Origin: Obelidium mucronatum
Lineage: Eukaryota > Chytridiomycota > Chytridiomycetes > Chytridiales > Chytriomycetaceae
NCBI GenBank assembly: GCA_025765595.1
Contig: JAIVFH010000047.1
Location: forward strand, 1 to 64,000
Reading direction: 5' to 3'
DNA: 64,000 nt
This document shows, piece after piece, positions 46,817 through 58,898 of this stretch. The translations under genes and the position numbers were made by a program. The notes under the pieces are model-generated. The model was not told the origin of the DNA, ran no database searches, and saw only the letters and a program-made list of their open reading frames with translations. Position 1 is the stretch's first letter. Each line of letters starts with the position of its first letter.

Positions 46817-48119
46817 ATGGACAAGTATCAACCCGAGCGAGAATATCCAGGATTCCAGATGGGCATCCGTCTGACACTGCTTCATGTTGACGCAGGATAC
46901 TCCTAAAAGGTGAAAGAATCGACCCGTCTACCTTGGCGAATCGACTTGTGAAGAAATCCCTCCAAATGGATCAGCTCCCTTCTCGGCGTCAACGGCATCA
47001 CAGTTGATGGCACTGCAAAGCCAAACAATCTCATTATTCAACTTCGGTGCAATGATTCAGCGAAAGAAGTCCTCAAGAAAGCCGGCACTTGGTTGCTCTG
47101 GAATGAAACCATTTCCAATCCTCTAACACACAGATACATCCAGCACCACCACACTCCTGCTGTGACTCTTCCAGCTCAAGTTATAATCTCATCTGAATGC
47201 AAGGAGCTTCTGCCTATGGCTTGAGGAGTGCTGGGCTGTCAAACCTTCTCAAGTCGCCTACAGCGCCTGCCTCATTGGAAACATGGCGCTTGTGGATTTT
47301 ATTGCTCGAGAATTTACTGTTCTCAAAGGGAAGAGTCGGGGGGATAAAAACCGAACTGATCTCCTACGAGGTGTGATTGCTGATGAAGCACCAATTGGCG
47401 CAATCAAGGAATCCTTGGCTCATGATCTTCCAGAGTTCACTGCCATGACGGAAGAAGTGCTGAAAGGCGACGGAACGGTCCTTATTGCGTCAAGAAAAAA
47501 GTCTATCGCCGACAACAACATTGTGGAGGACATGTGTGACATTTGAATTGTGAATCACTTGCTGACTGTAACCTTCAAAATTGTTGGGAGAGCTTACCAC
47601 TATGATGAACACGAGTCTCCTGTTCAAAGTGAAGAGAATTCTTTGGAGTATGGGCGAGTTACCAAAGAAGAAATGAATCTCGCAGTCAGTGCTGCGTTGC
47701 TTCGTTCCTCCACGAAAATGCTCAAGCATTTGATGTACAACTTGAGATTCCCATTCCCCTGCTTCTTACGCGATGGTTATAATATTTTAAAAAATCAAAT
47801 CAATTTCGAGGAATGCTATTTTGTGTGTAATCTTCGTGTGCTTTTGGCCGACCCAAAACACGGAAGCCTCGTGATGGAAGGCATCTTGAATGAATTGGGG
47901 TCTGATGCGAAGTTGCTTGCCAACCTGATTTATCCATTTTGTTCGCAAGAGAGTAATGAGTGGGATGGCTTGGGAGAAACGATTTGGAGATTGTTGAAGG
48001 GCGCCAACTTGCTGAACTGGGAGGATGCCGTCGTGCTAGTGAAAGAGAGAGGACGCAGCGATTACTTATTGGATGATGAAGAAAAGGCAGAGTTGTTCCG
48101 TGTTGTTTGCATTCTTTGA
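46817..48119 (+). pseudogene. Decayed gene of unknown family
   Basis: Coding-like protein can be read through five segments that are broken by frame changes or a stop. They are 'MDKYQPEREYPGFQMG' (46817), 'ILLKGERIDPSTLANRLVKK' (about 46895), 'NNLIIQLRCNDSAKEVLKKA' (about 47020), 'CWAVKPSQVAYSACLIGNM' running to the TGA at 47544-47546 (frame from about 47225), and a further frame-identical open stretch to 48119 ending 'LFRVVCIL'. The TGA at 47544 is the only interruption between the last two parts, which together would be about 300 codons. No GT-AG introns were found that repair all the breaks. No family recognised. Alternatively the last 190 codons could still be a functional short gene. Confidence 0.5.
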
Positions 48120-48218
48120 GATAAATTTCCCGTCCACCACGTGACCACAAATTCATTGCAATTCATTTCGCAGTGATCGAAAACTCTTTCCAAAACAAAA
48201 CACTTCGCGAAACTACTA

Positions 48219-48608
48219 ATGAAATACCTTTCTCTCCTTGCTACCTTGCTAGCCTCTGTCGCCGTGGCGCAGTTTGGCCCCGCGAATGTTGGCGAAGACT
48301 GCGGTGGCTTTGTTGGAATCCAGTGCGTCGCCCCGTACACCTGTCTGATTACCGAGCCTGGCAACGACCAGATGGGCAAATGCGTGGCGGGAACAGACGC
48401 TGCGGCGCTCGCTTCGACAGCCACGGCCAGCGCCAGGGGCTCGGCGGCGGCCAGCGCCACAGGCACCACCGCGGCGGGCACAGTGGCGGGCACCACTGCG
48501 GCAACTCTGGCCCAGGCAACAAGCAGTCCGCCAGCGAAGCTTGCACAGACTTCAGCCGCTTTGGGCCTCAGTCTCAGTCTCGGTTTTGGTGCCCTTGCAT
48601 TCGCCTGA
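48219..48608 (+). CDS. Small secreted Cys-containing protein, probable GPI anchor, 129 aa
   Basis: A single exon. Residues 1-17 ('MKYLSLLATLLASVAVA') are a clear signal peptide. A short mature domain follows with four cysteines in 'EDCGGFVGIQC', 'PYTC' and 'GKC', probably two disulfides. Then comes a 60-residue Ala/Ser/Thr/Gly linker of the kind that is O-glycosylated. The C-terminus is hydrophobic ('LGLSLSLGFGALAFA') with no charged tail, fitting a GPI-attachment signal. Expected location is the cell surface or wall. A polyadenylation-type AATAAA lies at 48687. The exact family is unknown. Confidence 0.8.
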   Translation: MKYLSLLATLLASVAVAQFGPANVGEDCGGFVGIQCVAPYTCLITEPGNDQMGKCVAGTDAAALASTATASARGSAAASATGTTAAGTVAGTTAATLAQATSSPPAKLAQTSAALGLSLSLGFGALAFA

Positions 48609-48729
48609 TTCCGTGACAGCCCCTCGTTGGGCCTAACGCATTATTGTCAACCGTCTTTTGAACATATCTGTAAAGCATGCACAAAAAATAAACACTCCTT
48701 GTTGTGGTTTAAGTATTAAGTGAGAGAAA

Positions 48730-49832
48730 ATGTCTGCGGAAACCTTCTTTGCAGGTGTTTTCGTCGCATTGCTTATCCAACCTGTGATCAAGCTCGCCAC
48801 CTTGCTTCTCTCCAACAAAGACAAGAATCCAAAAGATGTGTATGGAATGGACCACGCCATGCTCAATTTGAAGCTTGACTCGTACTGGCTCAACATGGTT
48901 AGCTTTTATGTTGGAGTCTGTCGGATTGTAACCACCATGTCTCATTAGGGCCTTTGGACAGATGGTATTCAATGCTTTCCAGACGCATGTGAAAATTTGG
49001 CAAAGCGAGTAGTTGCAAATGGCCAAAGAATCAGGGCTGGTGATCGTGTTCTTGGTATGTCCAACTCACATCCCGAAACTAGTCTTCCTCACCTGAAACC
49101 TCACCTGAAACGATCTTTTTTTACTTATGCACAGACTTTGGAAGTGGTTGCGGTGATCAACTTCTTCTTTGGAAAAGACTTCAGCCAAATAGTGCGATAC
49201 AAACCGTCACAGCGGAACGAGCACAGGCGGATTTGGCATACTCACGCATTAAGAACTTGAATCTTGATGCGACTATTTCTGTCTTCCATGGGGATGCATT
49301 GGATCAAACGACATGGACATCTACCTCTTTGAATGCCGTCAAAGAACCCTCTCTCTGGAATGAACGAACAGTGGACTCAGTTATTTCTCTCGATGCATGT
49401 TATCACTTCAATACACGGACAAAGTTCCTCCATATCGCTGCATCCAAACTCAAACCTCAAACGGGCCTCTTGTCATTATCTGACATCATCCTAAAACAGG
49501 ATCAATCTCAACTATCGACCATGGACCAAGTCTTTCTCAAACTTTTTTGCGGTATCGCAGGGGTCCCTCCAGTAAACTTGATCACTCTGTCAGAGTACTC
49601 TATCGCTTTGGAGGAAGCCGGATTTGAGCATGTAGAAATCCATGACGTAACCGACAATGTATTCCCAGGGTTGGAACGCTTCATTGATAGTCAAGGAGGT
49701 CACATGGGGACTTTGTTGAATTCAACTCGGTGGATGCAGTACGGATTTGGAATGAAGATGATTCTTGGATGGATTATACAAAAGCGCGTGTTTTCTTTTG
49801 TTGTTGTACACGCGAATAAAAGGAGTCAATAG
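48730..49832 (+). CDS. Membrane-anchored class I SAM-dependent methyltransferase, 323 aa
   Basis: Exons are 48730-48897, 48949-49054 and 49135-49832, in phase with GT-AG introns of 51 and 80 nt. Residues about 5-27 ('FFAGVFVALLIQPVIKLATL') form one hydrophobic segment, probably a membrane anchor. 'YGMDHAMLNLKLDSYWLNMG' resembles the substrate-side N-terminal region seen in Erg6/cyclopropane-synthase-like methyltransferases. The spliced 'RVLDFGSGCGDQ' is motif I, the SAM-binding Gly loop. 'ISVFHGDALD' and 'VDSVISLDACYHF' match the following acidic and motif IV strands. The substrate cannot be told; a lipid or quinone is plausible. It is transcribed in the same direction as the ChAPs gene, which starts only 50 bp after its stop. 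Confidence 0.8.
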
Positions 49833-49882
49833 ATTCTCCTCCTTTACAGATACTTTGATTTTTAAAATTCTTGTTGGAACAA

Positions 49883-52800
49883 ATGGTTGTGGCCGATCCA
49901 TCCTCTCTGAAAGGAATTCCAGAATTGTTTGAAACCGAGGCAGGCGAATCTCTTATTGCTCGAACAGAGTCGCTAGGTGTGTGTTTGACTGTTGTAGCGA
50001 TGATATTTTGATGATATTGACGACACACATTTTGAAAACAGCCACGTTTAGAGAACTAGGCCCGCCTGATCTATGCCGTATTGAAAAATATAATGCGAAG
50101 TCAAATGGGCCGAAAGAAGTTCGTCTCAGACTTGTATCAACTGTCAATTAACACGTCTACCAATCAATAAGATTAGCTCCTACCACTATGTGCTCGGCGT
50201 TGATTCTTCTTCTTCCGCCTCTGTTGCCGCTTACTTGAATTCTCTCTCATATGCATTGGTATGCTTTTCGGGTCTTACCTTCCTTTCACCACTAGTTCAT
50301 TTATTCATTTCATGACATCAGGTCTCTCCCAATCCCAAAACTCCAAACCCCTGGAAGATTAGATCCGGAACTTACTGTTGCTTCAACGCATTTTCTCGTG
50401 TAGATGTTCGTGTTGAAGTGCGAATTCCTGGAGGAGTTGAATCGTATGTTGTGGATCTGAGAGGTGACAAGTTGAGTTCGCCTTGTCGCCTTTTTTTTTT
50501 GCGCTCCCTTCCTCCCATTTATCAAATTCGTGTGGCGAATACTTATAGGCATCCTATCACAAATCCTGCCGTTTGGCAAGAAACGTTTGTTTGTGCTGTT
50601 TTGCGATCGATTCTGGACGACAATGATGAACCTGATGGGAATGATGGGAATCCCATTATGGGGCTTAGGAAGATGGATCCATTGGATACTCGAAATGCCG
50701 AGAAACGATTCCTTGAAGCGGCCGCCTCAGAGTTTTGGAAGGGTAAGGAAACAATGACAGTTGTTTTTCTTTTTTGATTTGAATTGAATGAATAAGGTTG
50801 GCTACTTGGTACCATTCCGGAGATCCAAAACGCAACTCCTTTCTCAAATCACTTGACAAATGGGATTTTGAAGTACTTCAAGGATGCGGGGCGGTTGAAC
50901 CAAGCTGCAGCTTTTTTCGAGCCTTTGTTTGCTAAAGATGCTGAAGTGGGTGCAGTCTTGGCTGCGAGCTACTTTGGAAATGGTGAGAAGTTTGGGGGTT
51001 TCAAACGACGTTAATCATTTTGGTACAGACAACGAAGTAAAGGGAGTTAAAGTGCTCTACGAGTCGTTGAAAAAGAACCCTTCTTCTTATGGATTGTTGA
51101 TGGCTCAAGTGGATTTCCTGATTGGGAAGGTGTGGACTAGTCCTTGAAGTTTATAAGTGTATTGTTGCTTAGACATTTTCACGTAGAACAAATTGGATAT
51201 GGCAGCAAATTTGGCGAAAATGGCTGTTGTTGCGTGCCCATCTGAATACATTACTTGGGCGAAATTGACAGAAGTCTATATCAAAATGGGAGACATTGAA
51301 TCTGTACGGTTTCCACTTTTTGGTTATTCGCTGCCACCAGTTAATCTCTTTAACGCAGGCACTTCTTACTCTGAACTCGTGCCCCATGTTTGCATACTGG
51401 TAAATACATATCTCCTTATTCTCCATCATTCCTTATTTTCATCACCAGCGAACGAGATGCCCATCGCATGCCAGTCCCAGCCCGAATCCACCTCCCACTT
51501 CGCCCAGATCCAAAACCCGAGGATATGTTACCTTCTGGCGGAAACCCTACTTCTTCGACCGCAACATCTGCTGCTGCTGCTGCCGCGTCAAGTGCAAGCA
51601 ATTTAAGCGGAACCATAGAAGACGAAAACGATCCACGAGAAAACCAAATTCACCCTGAACTCGCACGTCTTCCCGCCGTTTCCCTCAGAGGAACGTTTCT
51701 TATGGCGTACAATCTCCTCATTCAAATTGTTTCCAAAACTGGATGGGATGAACTGCTCAAATTCCGTAGCCGCGTTTTTGTGATGGAAGAAGAATACCGT
51801 ATCCATCGGGCGCTTATGGAAGAAAGTAGGAAGGAGGAACATGACGAGGAAGGCGATAGTCTGAGAGGTAGAGCGGAAGAAACCGGCAACGTTGATGATT
51901 CGGTCGACGGTCCTGACGGGGATAGTGGAAACGGACCGCATGTGTCACCACTCTCTAAAGCTCGTGTTGCAGTGAATGGTGTTATAACTCATGGTAACGG
52001 CTCCGATGGGGGAAGAGACGACTCAGACGAGAATCGACTTCAAGAGTTGGAAAATTTTGAGACTATTCGGTTGACGCCTGATCCTGCCGATGCTACATCC
52101 CCAGAAAGCCCATCTGGAAAGAAAGGACTCAGTATTGATGAAATGTTAAGGAGGGCGAGTGACCAGGCACACGACGATGATGAAGATTTGGATGTCGATG
52201 AGAAGAGTGCCCACACTGGGGTGGATAAGATGGGAAGTTTGGAAGGAGCTAGAACGATGACTTCAACGCCGAACCCACGCCCAAAGAGAAACCCAATCAA
52301 CTTCAAATTTAGAAATAAGCGGCTCTGTGAAAAATGGCTCGATAATTTGTTCATGGTTTTGTACAATGATTTGCGATTGTATACTGCATTGAAGCAGGTA
52401 ACTTCATCGGATATCGTGTCGTTTTGAAGTAAAACTTATAACGCTTTTGCAGGAAATGGGACAATATAACCAAGCTACAAACAAACCTCCCTTGGCTTTT
52501 CGGAAGACAGGTGCCGAATGGGAGATTTATGGCGACCTGTCCGAGCGACTCCATCATCTCGAAGATGCCAAGATTGCCTACAAGATGTGTATCGATCAAA
52601 AGTTTTCAATCAAGTCGTGGCTCAAGATCCTGGCAATGGAAAGCAACGAAGGCAACATCCGGGAAGCATTAATTGCTGTGAACAAAGTAATTGTTTTGCT
52701 GGATAAGTCGTACATTGATAACACTGTAAGTATCTTGGTTTTTAAATTTTCGAGAGTTAAGAGGTTGCAGTATCCTAGTCCGATTGCTCGTGGTATTTTT

Positions 52801-52988
52801 AAACTGATTGGTCGTCATGGGTACCAGAAGGTACACAACGTGCTGATAGCATTGAACGTCCCGCAACGCAACTTCAAATTGATTATGAAGTTTTTTGAGT
52901 GAGTTGCTTATTTTCTTTTGAAGGTTGCGTTCTGATTTTTTCCGCTAGATATGCCCAATTCTTTGGTGTCTCAGGCAATGACCTTTGA
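49883..52988 (+). CDS. ChAPs-family exomer subunit (Bch1/Bud7/Chs6-like), 12 exons, 842 aa
   Basis: Exons are 49883-49976, 50042-50133, 50172-50258, 50322-50742, 50797-50982, 51029-51129, 51187-51303, 51359-51399, 51449-52397, 52453-52725, 52771-52898 and 52949-52988; they total 843 codons in constant phase. ChAPs proteins join Chs5 and Arf1 in the exomer, which carries cargo such as chitin synthase from the trans-Golgi to the plasma membrane. Characteristic stretches are 'ELGPPDLCR', 'YHYVLGVDSS', 'SGTYCCFNAFSRVDVRVEV', 'LNSCPMFAYCERDAHRMPVP', 'LARLPAVSLRGTF' and the C-terminal 'YAQFFGVSGNDL'. TPR-like helices occur in exons 5-7 and 10. A 160-residue acidic, Ser/Gly-rich insert follows 'FVMEEEYRIH' in exon 9. 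The 38-nt intron 2 is unusually short but keeps phase. Confidence 0.9.
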
Positions 52989-53079
52989 TTCGTTTTTTAT
53001 GTCCTTTATTCAAAAATGAATAGTTACTACAACATCATCATCCTTTCCTTTCTTGAACACTGTCCCTCGTTCGATTCGA

Positions 53080-54917
53080 CTACACTGCATTTGAATTTGC
53101 CCTCTTTCTCACCGGCTTTGCTGCTTTTCCTGAAGCGTCGTTGTTTTTCTTGTTGTTACTATTGGTGCCTTGAACTTTGGCGTATTGGTTGGTAGTCATT
53201 GAATTCCAAGCATCCACTTCTTGGCAAAACTTCATTTCATAGTTTTGAGCAACTTTGAGCCTGTTCTCATCCACTCCTCTGAACAAAGAATAAGCTGAAG
53301 ATATCAACTGTTGCTTATACTCTCGTTCTTGTTGGCAACGGTAGTAAATGTTCCGGTAATACTAGAATAATCGGAGAAAGTACTACATCAGCAACGCTTT
53401 TTTTCTAGAGGAGAGGAGGAATTCTACCTGGCTCTCAATCCCTTTTTCAAAGTTCTTCAATTTCCAAGTAAACTGACTCTTGTCATACCGCTCTGAAAAC
53501 ATTTTCGGGTTGACAAAGTAATTTACATTGTGTGGTTGCGTTGTCCGTTTCATTGTGTATCCACCACCAATTTCCCAACTGTATGAGTTTTCGTTTAGTG
53601 ATGGATCGCTTGGTGACGAAAATGTTGAGAAGAAGGATATCAGCATCAGAAGAATTATGGGCAGTGCTTGGAAGAGTTGAGGACCGAGGCCTCGTTGCTG
53701 TTGTTGTTGCTGTTGTTGTTGTTGTCGCCTTTGCTGTTGTTGCTGCTGCTGGAATCGTGTGTTGTATCGTGGTCCTCCTCCCCCAAAGTTTGTTTGGAAG
53801 TGAAATCCTGTAGAACAAAGCTTATTGAGTAAACATGCAAAGGAGACCCCGCGCAGGCTATAAACAAAATCCTGAACCAGTTTTCTTCCACAATAACACC
53901 TCTCCTCGCTCATCTCAAAATCTCCAAATGATAAGAATGCAGGCTCACCATTTCCGCCCATTTCCCCAAAAAACATGTTAAACAGCTCTTCTGGATTGAC
54001 TTCTTGGAATCCGGGGTGTCCATGGAAACCGTGCCCTCGTCCTGCGGCAAAAGGGTTTCGGGCGGCTCCTCCTCCACCCCCGCCTCTTGATTCCGGGTCT
54101 ACACCATAGCGATCATACTGCTCCTTCTTTCCTTCATCTCCCAATACAGTCCATGAGTGATTAATAGCTAGATGTGCATTTTTGTCAGAGTTGTTGACGT
54201 GTCAATTTTTTTCATTCGCACCTTTGAACGCTTCATCGGTTCCAGGTGCCCCACATTTGTCTGGATGGTATTGAAGAGCAAGCTGCGTTGTGACAAATAG
54301 ATAAATAAATACGGCGACGGATACTGTATTGTCTGGTTTGAAAAATGACGTCTATCGCACCTTACGGTAAGCTTTCTTGATCTCCGAATCACTGCATGAT
54401 TTCTCAAGACCCAGAATTCCATACAAATCACCCTTCGCTTTCATTGTTCGAATTCGTTTGATTCCTTCGACTTGTTCTGGGGTAAAAGGCCGTTGGGGGG
54501 CATCAGAGGCAGCACTTCCTGAGCTCTTTGAGGCTGATGACGATGAAGCGGCTGAAGACGCCTGCTGAGTCGGTTTCCGGGGAGCTGTCGAGCTGGATGG
54601 TGTTTGGTTGCGCAAGAATTCGAGCTGTTTGGGTGGAGTGAGTAATTGAGTTGGTTTTAACCGCTGTTAGAATGATCTGATCCGATCCTATCAAGCACGC
54701 GAGGGAATGCTTTTGTGTTTTTGAACCACAGAGGAGTAGTGCGATGAGGGGGGGAGGATTACGCTCTAGTTACCCATGAGAGGCCTTCCGAGGTTTCGCA
54801 AAGTCGAACACTCTTCTCAGCAAACTTGAGGGCTGCCTCGTATTGACCCCCTTCTTCAAATCGCATCTTGGACACTTTGAGGCATTTAAGTGCCTCGTCC
54901 TTGTTCATGGTTGACAT
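53080..54917 (-). CDS. ER-membrane DnaJ co-chaperone, DNAJB12/14-HLJ1 type, 6 exons, 449 aa
   Basis: Exons are 54917-54774, 54624-54361, 54282-54222, 54167-53949, 53807-53428 and 53361-53080, in phase. The N-terminal 'NKDEALKCLKVSK...EAALKFAEKSVRLC' is the helical start typical of DNAJB12/14. A J domain spans about 113-175 with 'GDLYGILGLEK' and HPD at 142-144. A Gly/Phe-rich part follows. Then comes a Gln-rich run (two blocks of 7-10 Gln split by Arg-Arg), one membrane segment ('LFQALPIILLMLISFF'), and a lumenal DUF1977-like tail ('YSLFRGVDENRLKVAQNYE'). These proteins recruit Hsp70 to misfolded membrane proteins at the ER. The gene converges with the ChAPs gene, with 91 bp between stops. 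The 141-nt intron 4 is a multiple of three and open, so retention would give a longer isoform. Confidence 0.9.
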
Positions 54918-55352
54918 TGCACCCCTTCCAATCCCCAGGTGATGTGAGTTTGCACGGAGTTCGTTGTCAAAATTGTCAAAACGAATTCAAAAAGATCCCA
55001 AAAGATCCAATGCCTTCTTCACTCGAGTTAACGCTTTATTTTATACAGAACGCGATTGCACTCGTAAAACCTAACGTAGATCAGTGAATCTTCCACCCTT
55101 GTTACAGATTCAAAAAATATATGTGAATCACACAGCTAGACAAAAGTATTCAAAACAGTTTAAGCAAAAAGAAATCCAAAATCCAAGATGCTACCAAAAG
55201 TAAATACCAACCGAAACTTGTTTGGTTTTTTACTTGATTTCTTGTTTTTCGGAAATTGCCTCATAATCTCCCCTTGTCTAAGACACAAAAAAGTGTGTGT
55301 GGAAACAAGGACACACCTGCCTCATTTCCACTAAATCACTTTTGGGAATCTA
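54918..55352. other. Divergent promoter region
   Basis: 435 bp between the start of the minus-strand DnaJ gene and the start of the plus-strand kelch-like gene. It is AT-rich on the right-hand side with no open frame worth noting, and presumably holds promoters for both genes. Confidence 0.5.
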
Positions 55353-58272
55353 ATGCAAACCTCATTACTGCTTGCCGCTGCCCTCTGGGCGCTGGCGCCT
55401 CCATTGGCCCTGGCACAATCAACACTGTCAACTAGTACCACAGTTGCTGTTGTAACGGCCTCTCAGACGAGGACATCAACCACTGGTGCGACAATCTCTG
55501 CAACTTCCAATGCAACTACCGCCACGAACGGGATACCAAACTCAGGACTGGCCTTGGGTGGAATCACGGCAACGATCCCAGCACCAGTGTCCCGGTTTGG
55601 AGCAACAGCACACTGGATTCACGACCAAGGCTTGATCGTGTTTGTTGGCGGATGGGGCGGTACATGGAATGCTCAAACGGTATGTGTGTTCAAGCCTTTT
55701 TTTTGGTGCTGATGGCTCAATACCTGGCCGAAACTAGAATTTGCCCTTGGATCAGAGCATTGCGGCGCTTTCTCTGAGAAGCAGCGGGATAAGTCGTGGG
55801 GTGGGCACTTGGCTGGCAGTACCTGCCCCGAGTCTTGTGAATGCTCCTGCAAACTCGGTTGATCCGCGTTTGACATCATATGCTGTGTCTGCTGTCGCTC
55901 GCTCTATCGATGTTGGAATATCAGGATCTAATGTCGATGTTTTGTATTACACCTTTGGTAATTCGAACAATCCGTCTACTTCGGCTGTATACCAGTAAGT
56001 TACCCCTTAAAAATTGCCCCTTCAGAATGTCGCCTAAGCCCCAATCTACATGACAGATATATTCCCAGCAACGCTGCAACAATTCAATCATACGATAACT
56101 TGGTTACTTCTGCATCTCCCCGTGTCCGATCTGCTTCGTGTCTCTTGGATCCATCCATTGTAATGATTCATGGAGGAGCCGACGGCGTGGACGGTGGAAG
56201 TAAAACGCAGACAGTACAAGGAACCTACTTTTTGTCTCTTGCAAATGCAACTACAGCAAAGAATGCGTGGGTTGCAAAAGCGGGATCTGGAGCAGATCCA
56301 CTTCTGCACGACCATTCGATGGAGTGTGTTGCTGGAATCGCGTATATGCTTGCTGGTATCACAGGCGACTTTAATAAGGACGGATCCATGACAGCGGCTT
56401 CATTAAGCTTTGTGTACGTCTACACCTGGACTGACGATATTACGGCGGGAGTTTGGAGAAACCAATCTGTTTCCCCTGATCCTCAATACGGATTTCCTGC
56501 TCCCAGACGATCAGCTTCTTTAACCGCAGGTAAAATTATTTCTTTGTTCTTGTGTTTACTTTCTTTCATCGAAAATTCTCGTATTCACCACCAAAAAAAA
56601 AAAAAAAAAAAACAACAGTCAATCCATCAAGCAACCTCCTCCTCCTCCACGGCGGAGTCGCCGCCGACCTATCCATATCATACAACGACCTCTGGCAACT
56701 CGACACCAACACATTCACCTGGAAATCCCTCAACCCAAGCCCACAAGTCCGCCACTCCCACAACGCAATCGCCCTAAACAACTACCTAATCGTCGCATTC
56801 GGCGTAATCTCCAACCAAAGCGACCCAAACCCACCCATCCCATCCCTCATCGCCTACGACATTGCCAAGGGAAGTTGGGGCGACATGCCCACAGGCGTTG
56901 CCTTTGGCGCACCACCCCCGCTCCCCACACACGTCAACACTGCCGCGCAGTCTTCTACAAACGGGTCTAATAACAACGCGTCGCAGGCTTTGTCTGTCTC
57001 TCCTCCTGTTATTTACGGGATCGTTGGGGGTGTGGCCGCGCTTATCTTGATTGCAGGGCTCGCTGTTGGATTACGCAAACGAAGCAAAATCAACGCGGAG
57101 AAGGCGGAACTAGAGCAAAAAATGGTGGATCGATTGCATCGAGAGGACACGGACCACCAGCTCGCCTTGCAAGGGATCCTGGGTGGTGGGAACGCTGCCC
57201 CCACAGGACGTCAAGTCGGTGGAGAGCTTGCCAAAGTGATTCGGTTGAACCAAACGGGTTTGAGAAGTGTTGGGTCCTCTTTGGATGAAGAGGATAGAAA
57301 CGATCCAGACGATCGAGTGAGTGAGTTGGATAGTGATTTGGATAATGTTAGTTCATTTGGGACTCAAGGGACGGATGATGGGTTCAAGTTTAGTATGAAG
57401 GTTGGATTGAATGACGGGAAAACTGCTGGTGGTGCTACTGCTGGCGCGGCCACTTCTCCCATGGTTAGGTTTCAACCTACAACTCGTGCATCGTATGGAT
57501 CTGGTTTCACTGGTTTGACATACCCGTCTGGTCTTAGCGCTGATACATCCAGTGAAGAAAGCAGTCACAACCAGGAGTCAGAAAACGACGGAACCGGTTC
57601 AAGCGTGAATGGTCCAGCTGCCGGCTCTGCCATATCCCGAGTCTCCAGAGTTGTTTCTTCTGTGGGTCTGTCGAATGTGAAGCCACGTATGAGTATGTTG
57701 GTGGAATCTGTCAAATCTAGTAACCGCAATTCTGCTATACCGCGAGACGAGCCTCTAAGGCCTTGGGAACTTCCAGGAATGGGAACCATTAAAAGTCCCA
57801 CTGTCGCGAGTGGTGGCAAACAAGTCGGAAGCAGTAACAGCCGGTCTCCATTGGTTCCGATTCCTGGTGGATCTCAAGGAGGGCGTTCTTATTCACCAAT
57901 GTATGCTCCAGACATGAGGCCGAAAAAGTCAAAGTTTTCTTTGAGTGGCAGTTCGTCTATTGTTTCATCAGACAGCTCCATCACGGCAGATTTTAATGAA
58001 TCGCAGTACATGAAGTCCCTCTTCTCGCAGTTTACAGATGAGCAAATTCTGGAAAGTTGGAACTCGTATGTGATGTACACAGGAAATGCATATACATTGG
58101 AGCAAATTGTGTCCCTGCGAGCTATTTATGGGTATGTTCTGATTTTGTTGGTGTCTTCTTTTTTATAAACTTACTTTGTTTCCGACTTAGAAAACGGGAT
58201 GACTCTCCACCACATAGCAATTCCCCAGTATCTTCTCCCACTGAATTAACTCAATCTAGACGCCAATTTTAA
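55353..58272 (+). CDS. Kelch-like single-pass membrane protein, 5 exons, 883 aa
   Basis: Exons are 55353-55679, 55738-55994, 56057-56529, 56619-58131 and 58191-58272, in phase. The signal peptide is 'MQTSLLLAAALWALAPPLALA', then a Ser/Thr-rich stretch. The extracellular part has kelch-type blades: 'LIVFVGGWGGTWNAQT', 'SIVMIHGGADG' and 'LLLLHGGVAADLSISYNDLW', the last with a typical double Gly and downstream W. One transmembrane helix lies at about 483-505 ('VIYGIVGGVAALILIAGLAV') and is followed by 'RKRSK'. The long cytoplasmic tail starts with a short charged helix and continues Ser/Gly-rich, probably phosphorylated. The topology resembles fungal surface sensors with a beta-propeller ectodomain; the ligand is unknown. 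Confidence 0.8.
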
Positions 58273-58898
58273 ATTGTTCGTTCCATCCAGTACTTTCTTC
58301 CTCATCTTTTTTACAATGAAAGAAAATAAAAGCAATTTAGACACAGCACCTGTTAACAAATGATCAGCAATAAAACTTACTTCGTGTGTTTAAAAATATA
58401 GCGGAAAGAATTATGATTTAGAGTCATCACACAACCTTCATCTTTTTACAACGGGAAAGACCAACGAAAATTTTATTTTTTCATTCATTGAGAAACACGT
58501 GTGTGCATTAAAAATAGCAGATAGAGGAACATCTTATATTCACCAGGACACAAATCTTTTTACAATATAAGATATATAGACACAACATTATTCACTACAC
58601 GATTTTATTTATTGAAAGTATTTAAAGCAAAAGAGGTATTTTAAAAAGAAAACTGAGGTGCAACACGTAAAAAAAAAAGAGCGATGGTACACAGCAAAAA
58701 AACCTACAAACAGCAAAAGAGAAAGACAGTGAAAGGACTCGTCTTTGAGACACAAAGGGTGGGGTGGGGGAGGAATGAGGTATCTATGCAACGTACAAAG
58801 GAAAGAAATACAGAAAATGAGGTATATATGGGAACGGCTGGCAGACTTGAATGAGGAGACTTGAAGAGATGCGCAAAAACAAATCGAAATGAGAATTT
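58273..58898. other. AT-rich intergenic region between convergent genes
   Basis: 626 bp between the stops of the kelch-like gene and the chitinase gene. It contains several A- and T-runs and AATAAA-like motifs suitable for polyadenylation on both strands. No gene seen. Confidence 0.5.

Noticed and set aside
47550..48119. W2/eIF2B-epsilon-like domain in the last segment of the decayed gene
   Set aside because: A helical, acidic C-terminus suggested it, but the characteristic aromatic-acidic boxes could not be found.
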